NCBI RefSeq assembly: GCF_009831575.1
Contig: NZ_WUUT01000001.1
Location: 333,345-397,344 of the forward strand
Length of the DNA: 64,000 nucleotides
Direction: 5' to 3'
From: Halovenus carboxidivorans
GTDB taxonomy: Archaea > Halobacteriota > Halobacteria > Halobacteriales > Haloarculaceae
A program made the translations under genes and the position numbers. The notes beneath the pieces were generated by a model that saw only the letters and a program-made list of their open reading frames with translations, did not search any database and was not told the origin of the DNA. Shown one piece after another: positions 33,034-41,022 of the stretch (positions are counted from its first letter, which is position 1; each line of letters begins with the position of its first letter).

Positions 33034-33573
33034 ATGCTCCGTCTCATCGGGCTGTTACTGCTGATCCCGTTGCTCGATGCCATCCTGCTGGTCGTCTTCG
33101 GGTGGTATTTCAACTGGGTGCTGGTCGTGCTGGTGGTCGTTCTCTCCGCACTGATCGGGCTCCTGCTCGCGCGCGCCGAGGGCAGACACACGATCCGGAA
33201 GATCCAGCGCCGGGCGGCGAAGGGGGAACCGCCGACGAACGAACTGATCGACGGTGCCCTGCTGCTCGTCGCCGGGGCTTTCCTCCTCACTCCGGGGCTG
33301 ATTACCGACGCCATCGGGCTGTTGCTGGTCATCCCGGTCACCCGATACCCCTTCCGGGTGCTGCTGAAGAAGTACGTCATCGTCCCGTACGCCGATAAAA
33401 AGACTGGTGGCTTCGTTACCGGCAACGTCTATCTCGGTGGCTTTCCCGGCGGCGACGACAGACAGGCCGGGCCGGGGGTCGGCGGTTCCGACGGCCCGGA
33501 CTCCGGCGACGGCGGTGGCTTCGACGACGCGACTGACGTGGATTTCGAGGAAGTCGACGGCCGCGATCGGTGA
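33034..33573 (+). CDS. FxsA-family membrane protein
   Basis: 179 residues from ATG 33034 (MLRLIGLLLLIPLLD). Four hydrophobic segments about residues 2-24, 27-48, 74-97 and 104-120, with the FxsA-type RAEGRHTIRKIQRR loop between. The Gly/Asp-rich tail (residues about 140-179) is cytoplasmic. FxsA is the Escherichia suppressor of F exclusion of phage T7; the archaeal role is unknown. Longer frame from 32983 is ignored because TTTTTATC (33007-33014) lies 25 bases before this ATG. Confidence 0.87.
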   Translation: MLRLIGLLLLIPLLDAILLVVFGWYFNWVLVVLVVVLSALIGLLLARAEGRHTIRKIQRRAAKGEPPTNELIDGALLLVAGAFLLTPGLITDAIGLLLVIPVTRYPFRVLLKKYVIVPYADKKTGGFVTGNVYLGGFPGGDDRQAGPGVGGSDGPDSGDGGGFDDATDVDFEEVDGRDR

Positions 33574-33646
33574 CGGGAACCGGGGACGGCTCCGACCGAA
33601 AAGAAACGCTTAACAGTGCTCCTCGGATACACCCTGATGCAGGCGA

Positions 33647-33720
33647 GGGCCAATAGCTCAGTTAGGTTGAGCGCTCGGCTGATAACCGGGAGGTCCGCGG
33701 TTCAAATCCGCGTTGGCCCA
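33647..33720 (+). tRNA. tRNA-Ile (anticodon GAT)
   Basis: 74-nt cloverleaf. Acceptor GGGCCAA pairs with TTGGCCC at the 3' end, discriminator A at 33720. D arm: TAGCTCAGTTAGGTTGAGC. Anticodon stem/loop CTCGGCTGATAACCGGG with GAT; T arm GCGGTTCAAATCCGC. No intron. No CCA is encoded. CTTAAC about 27 bases upstream (33609-33614) may be its promoter. Confidence 0.97.
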
Positions 33721-33913
33721 CTATCTTTGCGGACGGTTTTTAGCCGAACAGACTCCCGTCTATGGCTAGAGAACGGCCTTTCGTGATTCGGCTTCTGAGA
33801 GTCGGATCTGGTCATAAACAGACGGCCGCTGAGCACGACAGCGGTACCGGCATTTACTCAGGCATTCACCCACCTGATTGTTTCACGATTAAAAAATACT
33901 GGCTGCTAAAGTA

Positions 33914-34405
33914 CTACGACGATGAGTCGGAATAAATAATCTCCGAGTTTTGATCAGCAGGGTTCCACACGATCTCAATTTCCCACTCTTCAATCGGTGT
34001 AGACCCGCTACCGTCAACAGCTCCACTAGTGGTTACGGTCTGTCCGTTGATCGTTGCGTCTGTTGTATTTATCCGAATTGTGTCGCCTGCGGTCACCTCA
34101 TCCAGATTAGCACGACCAGCATCCAAGTCGAATTCCACCTCAGACCCCCCAACTGTGCCTTGAATCGTCGCGACGCTCGCATCAAAATCGTCGCCTCCTG
34201 TCACATCAAGGGTCAGATTATTATTTTCGATGCTGGCATCAATTGTCGGCGTCGGCGCGGGGTCATTGCTACTGTCACCAAGCCCGAGCACGAACGACGC
34301 GATCACGGCCGCGAGAATCACGGTAATCGCGACCATCAGAATCACGCCGATCACTGGGCTCACTGCACTGCTGTCGTCCTGCAACATGCTCTTTATTCGC
34401 TGCAT
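33914..34405 (-). CDS. Type IV pilin (archaeal PilA/DUF1628 type)
   Basis: 163 residues from ATG 34405; a TTG at 34417 in frame is less likely. Class III signal-like start: MQRIKSMLQDDSSAVSPVIGVILMVA with the hydrophobic helix (AITVILAAVIASFVLGLG) of archaeal pilins; the SxAVSPVIGV motif is the hallmark. The mature extracellular part is Thr/Ser/Asp-rich with repeated strand-like segments. Haloarchaeal pilins of this type form adhesion pili. Low GC and AT-rich codons distinguish it from its neighbours. Leaderless: GTTTATTAC at about 34432-34440. Confidence 0.88.
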   Translation of the reverse strand: MQRIKSMLQDDSSAVSPVIGVILMVAITVILAAVIASFVLGLGDSSNDPAPTPTIDASIENNNLTLDVTGGDDFDASVATIQGTVGGSEVEFDLDAGRANLDEVTAGDTIRINTTDATINGQTVTTSGAVDGSGSTPIEEWEIEIVWNPADQNSEIIYSDSSS

Positions 34406-34662
34406 GAACAAATCCAAACTCAGATCGATATGTAATAAACCCCGGTGTCCGATTATACAACGTGAGACGTGAATCCAAAATTGAAATACTATTTCGGCTG
34501 GATAAGTGCGTTTTCACTCAGAGAAAATGTCTCTCTATCCGTCGATTTTCGACTGCCAAGTACCTTTGTGATAGCTGTCACGACAGATTGATCCGCCCGC
34601 TAAGAATCACGTCAGAAAATCCCGGATGATACTCGCGTTACGCCGCGGTCGCCGGAGTCGGC
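34406..34662. other. Intergenic, low-GC, pilin promoter side; no gene seen
   Basis: Between the pilin and the second transducer gene, both on the minus strand. The part next to the pilin contains GTTTATTAC (TATA). The rest (AAATTGAAATAC, AAAATGTCTC) is AT-rich but has no frame of coding composition. Confidence 0.5.
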
Positions 34663-35973
34663 TCAGGACAGTTCCTGCATTTCGCTGTTGACCCGTTCCA
34701 GACTCTCTTCGATATCAGCGATCCAGTCGACCTGTTCGTCGTTGGCTTCTGCGATCTCCTCGGCCGCTCCGGCCACGTCAGTCGCGACCTCGGTAATCTC
34801 GTCGATCATGCTCGCGATCTCCTCGGCCGAGGCCGCCTGATCGTCCGTCGACGTTGCGATCTCTCCGATCCCGCGGTCGGTCTCTTCGATGGCATCGAGG
34901 ATAGCCCGCTGGTTTTCGACCATCCGCGTCAGGTTCTCCGCCACCTCCTGAATCTCGGCGTTGGTCTGCTCGACGCTGTCGGCCGTCTCGACGGTCATCT
35001 CGCGGACTTCGCTGACGATCTCGTCGATCTCGTCCGCCCGGCGTTTGGACTCGCTGGCCAGGTCTTTGATCTCGTCGGCGACGACGGCGAAGCCGTCTCC
35101 GCTCTTGTCGGCCCGCGCCGCCTCGATGTTGGCGTTCAGCGCGAGCATGTTCGTCTGGTCGGCGATATCGTTGATCATCGCCACGATCTCGTCGATCTCG
35201 TCGACTCGATTCCGCAACACGTTGGCGTCTTCGGTGACACTTTCGGCGGAGTCGGCGACGGTTTCGACTCGATCGATCGACTCCTCGGCCGTGTCGACGG
35301 ACTCCGCGGCCAACTGCTTGGCCTCTGTACTCCGGCTGCTGACCTCCTCCGCGCTGGAGGCGATCTCTTCGACGGTCGCGCTGAAGCCCGAGACCTCCGA
35401 TTGGACCTCGTCGAGATTCTCGGCCTGTTCGTCGGTGAACTCGCTGATCTCGCGGGAACTGTCGGCAACGTCGCTGGCGCTCTCGCGCAGTTCGGCGACC
35501 CCGCTTTTGAGTTCGCCGGAGAGCTGTTCCTGAAGCTCTTCGAGACGTCTGCGCTGCTCGACGATGTCAGTCACCTCGTTGAGCATCTCGATGACGCCGA
35601 TCACGTCATCCGAGGGGCCGGTAATCGGGATGGCGACGACCCGTGAGTGTGAGACCGTCCCGTCGGCGGTCTCCGCCGAGCGGATCTGGTCCTCTCGGAC
35701 CGCCTCGCCGGTGCGGGCGACAGTCTCGGCGAGGGTCTCGTCTTCACCTTCTGTCCCGAACACATCGTAGGCGTTCCGTCCGAGAACCTCCTCACGGGGG
35801 AATCCCATCAGATCCTCGATGGCGTCGTTCCAGTAGATCACCCGCCCGTCGGCGTCGATCCCGAACGTCGCCTCCGGGAGGTCGCCGATCAGACTCTCGA
35901 AGGCGTGACGCCAGAACTCTCCTGGTGCTTCACCCTCCGCCGGTTCCAGTCGTGTGTCCGTTGCTGTCGCCAT
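34663..35973 (-). CDS. Soluble Htr-type taxis transducer with PAS domain
   Basis: 436 residues, cytoplasmic. N-terminal PAS about 20-135 (IGDLPEATFGIDADGRVIYW, LMGFPREEVLG), then helical signalling domain with hairpin tip DQTNMLALNANIEAARADKSGDGFAVVADEIKDL (about residues 270-305). Shorter than the paralogue at 30412-31974 and lacking the intermediate HAMP-like segment. The stop is within 3 bases of nothing else; divergent partner is the hypothetical gene at 36096. Confidence 0.93.
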   Translation of the reverse strand: MATATDTRLEPAEGEAPGEFWRHAFESLIGDLPEATFGIDADGRVIYWNDAIEDLMGFPREEVLGRNAYDVFGTEGEDETLAETVARTGEAVREDQIRSAETADGTVSHSRVVAIPITGPSDDVIGVIEMLNEVTDIVEQRRRLEELQEQLSGELKSGVAELRESASDVADSSREISEFTDEQAENLDEVQSEVSGFSATVEEIASSAEEVSSRSTEAKQLAAESVDTAEESIDRVETVADSAESVTEDANVLRNRVDEIDEIVAMINDIADQTNMLALNANIEAARADKSGDGFAVVADEIKDLASESKRRADEIDEIVSEVREMTVETADSVEQTNAEIQEVAENLTRMVENQRAILDAIEETDRGIGEIATSTDDQAASAEEIASMIDEITEVATDVAGAAEEIAEANDEQVDWIADIEESLERVNSEMQELS

Positions 35974-36095
35974 TTTCGCTCACTTTTTCCACTCTCCTAT
36001 TAAAATCCAACTCCCGAAAATCAATTTTTGGTAACGACGGCCTCACACCTCCGTGCGAGCGGAGTCTACTTGTCGCTTCAGTCCTCCCATGAAAC

Positions 36096-36554
36096 ATGGA
36101 TCTCGATCGGTTCAGCGAGACGACACCGGCGGACGACGCCCCGCCGGACGCCCGAGTCTGTGCGGTCGCGACACAGCAGGAGACGTTCCAGCGGTGCCGG
36201 GAGGGCTTCTATCCGGCACCGCGCTCGTACGACCGCACCCGCGAGCCCTTCGAGTACATGGCCTTTTACCGGACTACACCGGTCTCAGCAATCACGCACT
36301 ATGCGCGGGTCGAGCGCCGCACCGAACAGCGCCGCGGCGAGGACGGGCCGATGACGGAGGCTGACTGGGCGGCGACGATCGACCCCTTCTCGGACGAACA
36401 GGTGGTCGTCGTCTTCGAGCTTGCGGAGTTAGTCCCGCTCGACTCGCCCGTCGAGAACGACCAGACCGGGCTGCGCGGGGCGTGGTACTGCACCGTCGGT
36501 GATCTGCGCAGCGCGGAGACACTCGGCGAACTGACCGACGTGGCGGAGCAGTGA
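36096..36554 (+). CDS. Conserved haloarchaeal hypothetical protein
   Basis: 152 residues, soluble, acidic. Mixed alpha/beta with a basic patch RCREGFYPAPRSYDRTREP and strands ARVCAVATQQETF, VVVVFELAELVPLD, GAWYCTVGDLRSAE. No catalytic motif recognised. Divergent from the transducer, with CAATTTTTGG and AAAATC upstream as possible promoter. Function unknown. Confidence 0.62.
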   Translation: MDLDRFSETTPADDAPPDARVCAVATQQETFQRCREGFYPAPRSYDRTREPFEYMAFYRTTPVSAITHYARVERRTEQRRGEDGPMTEADWAATIDPFSDEQVVVVFELAELVPLDSPVENDQTGLRGAWYCTVGDLRSAETLGELTDVAEQ

Positions 36555-36599
36555 CACCGACAGCACAACGACTTTCTCCGCCGCCGCGTATCGTCCGCT

Positions 36600-36863
36600 G
36601 TGGTCGACGACGTACCGACAGACGTGCAGACGGTACTTAGCCAACTCCTCACCGCGAGCAGGAAAGCACTCGACAGCGGAGATACCGAGACCTGCAGACG
36701 GACTATCAGCAGTGTCCAGTCGGTCGCGACGAACAAACTCCCCGAAAGCGAACGTAGAGCCCGCCTCCGACACGGCTGTGAGCGTGTCCAGGATCTTATA
36801 GGGGGAGACGAGGCTGCGGCGGCACGCGCGTACGTGGTTGCGATGGAGTCACAGATGGAGTGA
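36600..36863 (+). CDS. Small helical haloarchaeal protein
   Basis: 87 residues from GTG 36600 (MVDDVPTDVQTVLSQLL). Almost entirely helical with Leu/Arg heptads (LSQLLTASRKALDSGDTETC, RRARLRHGCERVQDLIGG), no membrane helix. Function unknown. Confidence 0.6.
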   Translation: MVDDVPTDVQTVLSQLLTASRKALDSGDTETCRRTISSVQSVATNKLPESERRARLRHGCERVQDLIGGDEAAAARAYVVAMESQME

Positions 36864-37221
36864 TTCGGGGGGAGAGACACATTCTTTTTCCCGGGAGACT
36901 TGGAGGGTACCACGGCTCAGCCACGGTACGATCGGCTCGACAGCGCCGTTCTCTCGTCTTCAGGATCCACAGTGAATCAGCGCCCTCAGTCGAACTGGGT
37001 GTCCGGTAGCACTCACCCCCACAGCGGGAGAACTCCCACGGCACCCACTCTCGTCGTCTGGCTGTAGAACCGCTTCCTATTGTGAATAATGGATAAATAT
37101 TTTATACTAATCGTGTCGAAACCCAACAATATAATTGTATTCCACAGTTAATCGATACAACCGAGTTGATCTCCGTCTAACCCGCCGTAGACGAACTCAC
37201 TCTGCAGGTCGTCACGAACTG
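36864..37221. other. Intergenic region before the pgs-like pair; AT-rich promoter area
   Basis: 358 bases. It has a small hairpin GGGAG-AA-CTCCC (37026-37037) and, toward the end, the AT-rich run 37089-37139 with AAATATTTTATAC (37095-37107) and ATATAATTG (37129-37137), promoter candidates for the gene at 37222. No protein gene is convincing on either strand. Confidence 0.55.
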
Positions 37222-38385
37222 ATGCGCATCGCAACTGTCATCATGCTGCTGGGGCTGCTCGCGGGAATCGCCGGTTCTCAACTCGCGGGACTCAGGCTCG
37301 GAGGTGTCATGATCGTGCCGCTCGTTACGGTGTACTTTTTCCTGAGCTTCGCGACGTTCCCAGTGTTCGTCCTGAGCGTGATCGCGGCGTACGTTTCGCT
37401 GTGGATCATCAAGCGTCGACTGCTGCTGTACGGTCGCTATCTGTTCATCGTGAGCGTCCTCGTCGGTGCTCTCGTTCCCGTACTCGTCTTCGACCAACTC
37501 GTGATCATCGCGGGAATCGACGCCGAACTCACCCAGATCGAATTCGTCGGAAGCGTCCTCCCAGGTATCGCCGCGTACAACTACCACCGGATCGACGACG
37601 AACGCCGCGTCCTCGACATGGTCGCGAGCCTCGCAGTCGTCCTGTTTCTGACTGTCGTCGGTATCGGGCTGGTCATCTTGGTGGGACTCACGCCGCTGGC
37701 GACGGTGACGCCCCCGCTGCTGTTGAGCCCCGAATCCGACATTGCGGCCGCGTTCGATCTCACCGTCACGCGCTCGATGGTGCCAGTCATCGCATCGGAT
37801 GGTGTGGTCGCCGCTCTCCTCATCGGCGGAACCGCGCTCTCGGAGGGGGTGCGGTCGCGGTACGGCCTGCGGATCGCGGGTGTGGTCGTCGTCCCGCTGA
37901 TCGTGCTGGCGATGTTTCGCAACAGTTGGATGCTCGGGCTCTGGATCGGATCGACGGCGCTGGCGTACCTCAGTATTCGCGCGCTCCACTGGTGGACACT
38001 GCTGTACGGTCGCGTCCTGCTCGCGTTCGCGTTTATTATCGGGCTCATCGTCTCGATTTCGGCGACGGTCGCGATTCCGGTTCGCCACGGGCTCTTACCG
38101 TTTTTCGTCGGCCTGTTCGCCGGCGTGACGGCGTACAACTTCTATCTCGTTCCCCCAGCAGAGCGTCGTGCGGCGGTGCTGGTCACCGGCGGAGCGGTCG
38201 TCCTGCTGGCGGCCGTCGCACGGCTACTCGTCTCGCCCCCACCTCGGGGTCTGCTCCATACCGTCTCGCAACTTGATCTGCTCGTCGGCGCCGCGGTACT
38301 GGTCGCCGCCGGCTACGAACTGTCTCAGCTCGAACGCCTTCGCCCCCACCAGTCCATCGACGTTCAGTTCGTCGATACGAAGTAA
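37222..38385 (+). CDS. PgsC/CapC-like membrane protein, internally duplicated
   Basis: 387 residues from ATG 37222, polytopic with roughly 12 helices. Poly-gamma-glutamate synthase C subunits are normally about 150 residues with one unit. Here two units are visible: about 1-160 and about 190-340, each with ...GGVMIVPLV / AGVVVVPLI, then YVSLWIIKRRLLLYGRY / YLSIRALHWWTLLYGRV, then SVLPGIAAYNYHRID / GLFAGVTAYNFYLVP followed by a helix. The matched LLYGR and AYN(Y/F) positions make this duplication certain by eye. It is followed 2 bases later by a PgsB-like ligase. Haloarchaea are known to make extracellular poly-gamma-glutamate in some lineages; PgsA is not seen here. Confidence 0.87.
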   Translation: MRIATVIMLLGLLAGIAGSQLAGLRLGGVMIVPLVTVYFFLSFATFPVFVLSVIAAYVSLWIIKRRLLLYGRYLFIVSVLVGALVPVLVFDQLVIIAGIDAELTQIEFVGSVLPGIAAYNYHRIDDERRVLDMVASLAVVLFLTVVGIGLVILVGLTPLATVTPPLLLSPESDIAAAFDLTVTRSMVPVIASDGVVAALLIGGTALSEGVRSRYGLRIAGVVVVPLIVLAMFRNSWMLGLWIGSTALAYLSIRALHWWTLLYGRVLLAFAFIIGLIVSISATVAIPVRHGLLPFFVGLFAGVTAYNFYLVPPAERRAAVLVTGGAVVLLAAVARLLVSPPPRGLLHTVSQLDLLVGAAVLVAAGYELSQLERLRPHQSIDVQFVDTK

Positions 38386-38387
38386 CC

Positions 38388-39581
38388 ATGTCCGGCTGGC
38401 TCCAGGACGACGGTGCCGCGATTCGTGACGCGGTTTCGACGGCGTTCAGCGATATCGTCAACGCGCTCGGTGCCGGTCCCACACACCGACACAGGGTCTC
38501 CAATATCGACATTCGGATCGTCGTGACCGGGACACGCGGGAAATCGACCGCGACGGAGTGGCTCCACGATATCTTCCACCGTCGCGGCTACGACACCTTC
38601 GCCAAAGTGACCGGGACGAGACCAGTCTCGCTGTACAACGGTCAGTCCCACGACATCGATCGATCGGACCAGGTCCGCCTCTACGAAAACGAGCGAGAGC
38701 TCAGACGATTCGGCGATGTCGACGTAGCAATCGCGGAAAATCAGGGGATTCGGCAGTATACGACCCGGCTGGTCAACGAGTCGTACTTCGACCCACACGT
38801 CGTGTTCCTCACCAACATCCGCGAGGACCACCTCGATACTCTGGGACACGACCGCGTCCAGATCGCCAGATCGCTCGCCCGGGCTGTTCCCTCCGGTGCC
38901 GTCGTCGTCAACGGCGAATCCGATCCCGCCCTGCGGTCCTACCTGGAGGCCGAACTCCGTCGCCGTGATGCGCCCGTCAGACACGTCTCCGTTCCATCCG
39001 CTTCGGAGTGGATTCCCGGTGCCGAACTCGTCTACGGCGTCGACGAGGTCTTGCGCGCGACCGACACGGATCCCCTCGACCCGGAATCGATCCGTCGCCG
39101 CCTCGACGACCTCGTCCCGCACTGGCGCGTCTTGCCCGGTGGACGCGCCTACAACGCCGCCGACGTCAACGACGTCCAGAGCACCGAGATCGTTCGCCGC
39201 GCTCTCGTCGGTGACGGGGGCCAGCCGATCGAGCCGCTGTTGTTCCTGCGCCCAGACCGCCGCGGCCGGACGGCCTCGTTTTTCCGCTATCTCACTCGAC
39301 TCGTCGAGGCGGATCTCGCCGAACGCGTTTTCGTCGGCGGCGGCGGGAGCGACGCGTTTGCAGAGAAGGCCGACTTCCCAGTCGAGACCTACGATGTCGG
39401 CTCGGACCCGCCGGAAGCGGTACTGGACCGTGCGCTGGAGGCGGACCGACCCCTCGTCGTCATGGGTAACACCGTCCACGAGTTTATGCGCGACCTCGAT
39501 ACCTGTATTACGGAACGGACGATGACGAGGCGGCCACCGGCGTCGCGGTCCGAGCGACAGCTAATCGAGGAGGGTCTGTAA
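38388..39581 (+). CDS. PgsB/CapB-like Mur ligase
   Basis: 397 residues, cytoplasmic or membrane-associated. Mur-ligase P-loop IVVTGTRGKSTATEW (residues about 44-58, the CapB-type GTRGKS), VAIAENQG, and FLTNIREDHLDTLG with the conserved Asp/His for metal/ATP as in CapB. Middle ATPase domain continues to about residue 290. Predicted to add glutamate to the growing poly-gamma-glutamate chain with PgsC. Start ATG 38388, two bases after the pgsC stop, hence one operon. A folylpolyglutamate-type substrate is less likely because of the partner. Confidence 0.88.
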   Translation: MSGWLQDDGAAIRDAVSTAFSDIVNALGAGPTHRHRVSNIDIRIVVTGTRGKSTATEWLHDIFHRRGYDTFAKVTGTRPVSLYNGQSHDIDRSDQVRLYENERELRRFGDVDVAIAENQGIRQYTTRLVNESYFDPHVVFLTNIREDHLDTLGHDRVQIARSLARAVPSGAVVVNGESDPALRSYLEAELRRRDAPVRHVSVPSASEWIPGAELVYGVDEVLRATDTDPLDPESIRRRLDDLVPHWRVLPGGRAYNAADVNDVQSTEIVRRALVGDGGQPIEPLLFLRPDRRGRTASFFRYLTRLVEADLAERVFVGGGGSDAFAEKADFPVETYDVGSDPPEAVLDRALEADRPLVVMGNTVHEFMRDLDTCITERTMTRRPPASRSERQLIEEGL

Positions 39582-39662
39582 CGCCGCGATGAGCCGCCGC
39601 AGCGACTCGCCGGTGCCCTCCGGAGGCACAATCATTATAATCGCGCCCTCCGACGCCGGAAT

Positions 39663-40445
39663 ATGGATTTCGGACTCAGCGACCGAACCGCAGTGGTCAC
39701 AGGCGGCGGCGGACGAATCGGAGGGGAAGACTGTCGAGTGCTCGCCGGCGAGGGGGCCGAAGTCGTCGTCCTCGATGTCAACCTCGATGCCGCAGAGACC
39801 GTCGCCGAGGAGATCAACGACGGGGACTACGCCGGGGAGGCTCACGCCATCGAGTGTGACCTCACCGACCGCGAGGACGTGAGCGAGACCGTCGACGCGC
39901 TGGAGGAGGAGACAGGGGGGATCGACATCCTCGTCAACAACGCCGGGATGGTCGACGCCCGCGACCGCGTCGAGTCCTTCGACGACGAGATCTGGGACCG
40001 TGACATCGCGGTGAACCTCACCGGCGCGTACAACATCACGACCGAAGTCTTCCCGCATATGAAAGAGCGCGAGTGGGGGCGGATCATCAACATGTCCTCG
40101 ATGGCCGGCTGGCAGGGCGGGTTCGGACAGCTCTCGTACTCGGCGACGAAGGCGGCGCTGATCGGCTTCGGAAAGACGCTCGCGCTGGAAGGCGCACAGC
40201 ACGGCATCACCTCCAATATCATCGCGCCGAGCATCGTCGTCGGCCAACTCGCGGAGATGCCCATCGAGCAGCTCGAAGAGGTCGACGAGCATTTCGCCCG
40301 CATCGCGAAAGCGACGCCGATGCGGAAGCTCGGCAAAGAGGAAGACGTGGCGAATCTCGTCGCGTATCTCTCCGCAGAACAGTCGAACTACATCACCGGA
40401 CAGGTCATCGGCGTGACCGGTGGTATCGATCTCTTCTCGTTCTGA
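39663..40445 (+). CDS. SDR family oxidoreductase
   Basis: 260 residues, complete canonical SDR: TGGGGRIGG (nucleotide loop), NNAGMVD, catalytic Ser in INMSSMAG, catalytic YSATKAA, and YITGQVIGVTGG at the C-terminus. The family often reduces 3-oxoacyl thioesters or oxidises hydroxyacyl-CoAs; substrate unknown. TATA-like CATTATAATC at about 39630-39639 is about 28 bases before ATG 39663 (leaderless). Confidence 0.93.
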   Translation: MDFGLSDRTAVVTGGGGRIGGEDCRVLAGEGAEVVVLDVNLDAAETVAEEINDGDYAGEAHAIECDLTDREDVSETVDALEEETGGIDILVNNAGMVDARDRVESFDDEIWDRDIAVNLTGAYNITTEVFPHMKEREWGRIINMSSMAGWQGGFGQLSYSATKAALIGFGKTLALEGAQHGITSNIIAPSIVVGQLAEMPIEQLEEVDEHFARIAKATPMRKLGKEEDVANLVAYLSAEQSNYITGQVIGVTGGIDLFSF

Positions 40446-40461
40446 CGCCGCTCGCGGACCG

Positions 40462-40914
40462 TTATCCGCCCCAGAAGTTGTCCCGACTGCCCAACTGCGG
40501 TTCGTCCTCTTCGTCCTCCGTGTCCTCCCCGCTATCCTCGTCGGCCGAGTCGGCGGGTTCCGCTTCCTCGTCTGCTTCCTCCTCGGGAAGCCGTTCGATC
40601 TCCTCGCCGCGAGCGTGGTTCGACATGACGTTCGTGACCCTCACGCGGGCGCGGGCCGGCGGCAACAGCCCGTCGACCATGATGATGAACCCGTCCTCCG
40701 TCCGGCCGACGCCGGCCCCGCTTTCGTGGATGTCCTCGACCTCGATGACGACCTCCTCACCGGGTTTGACCGGCTGGGATTTGAGATCCTCGATGGGCTG
40801 GTTGTAGTGGTTGCACCACTCGGCTCCCCCCCGGTCGCCGTAGTGTTGACATCCCATCCCCTCGATTCGCTCGCTGAAACTGGGGCAGTCGTCCGCGAGT
40901 GGACAGTCAGACAT
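40462..40914 (-). CDS. TRAM-domain protein with N-terminal zinc-binding-like motif
   Basis: 150 residues from ATG 40914. N-terminus MSDCPLADDCPSF with CxxxxxC and CQHYGDRGGAEWC (residues about 22-34) could bind metal. A TRAM/OB-fold RNA-binding domain follows (residues about 45-105): VKPGEEVVIEVEDIHESGAGVGR, then MVDGLLPPARARVRVTNVM. The C-terminal tail is highly acidic. TRAM proteins bind tRNA or act as archaeal RNA chaperones. Divergent from mcm (108 bases). Confidence 0.87.
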   Translation of the reverse strand: MSDCPLADDCPSFSERIEGMGCQHYGDRGGAEWCNHYNQPIEDLKSQPVKPGEEVVIEVEDIHESGAGVGRTEDGFIIMVDGLLPPARARVRVTNVMSNHARGEEIERLPEEEADEEAEPADSADEDSGEDTEDEEDEPQLGSRDNFWGG

Positions 40915-41022
40915 GCCTTCGGCTACTCCGCCGCCGAAGTAAACGCTTACGCACCCACACGCCCGGTCGGGGCTGTCGGTGGGAAAGTTCTTCAACGAGT
41001 AGGGCCAATCTCGGCTCAGCAA

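Noticed and set aside
33647-34662. Integrated mobile element at tRNA-Ile
   Set aside because: Low GC and tRNA adjacency are suggestive, but I saw no integrase and no duplicate of the tRNA 3' end in the patch.
36796-37044. 82-codon minus-strand frame before the pgs pair
   Set aside because: Composition is Cys/Arg/Pro-rich, with no support from neighbours and an unlikely start.
37135-37221. TTG 37135 as the PgsC-like gene start
   Set aside because: The extra 29 residues are basic and Arg-rich and precede the first hydrophobic helix; ATG 37222 starts directly at the helix, like CapC.
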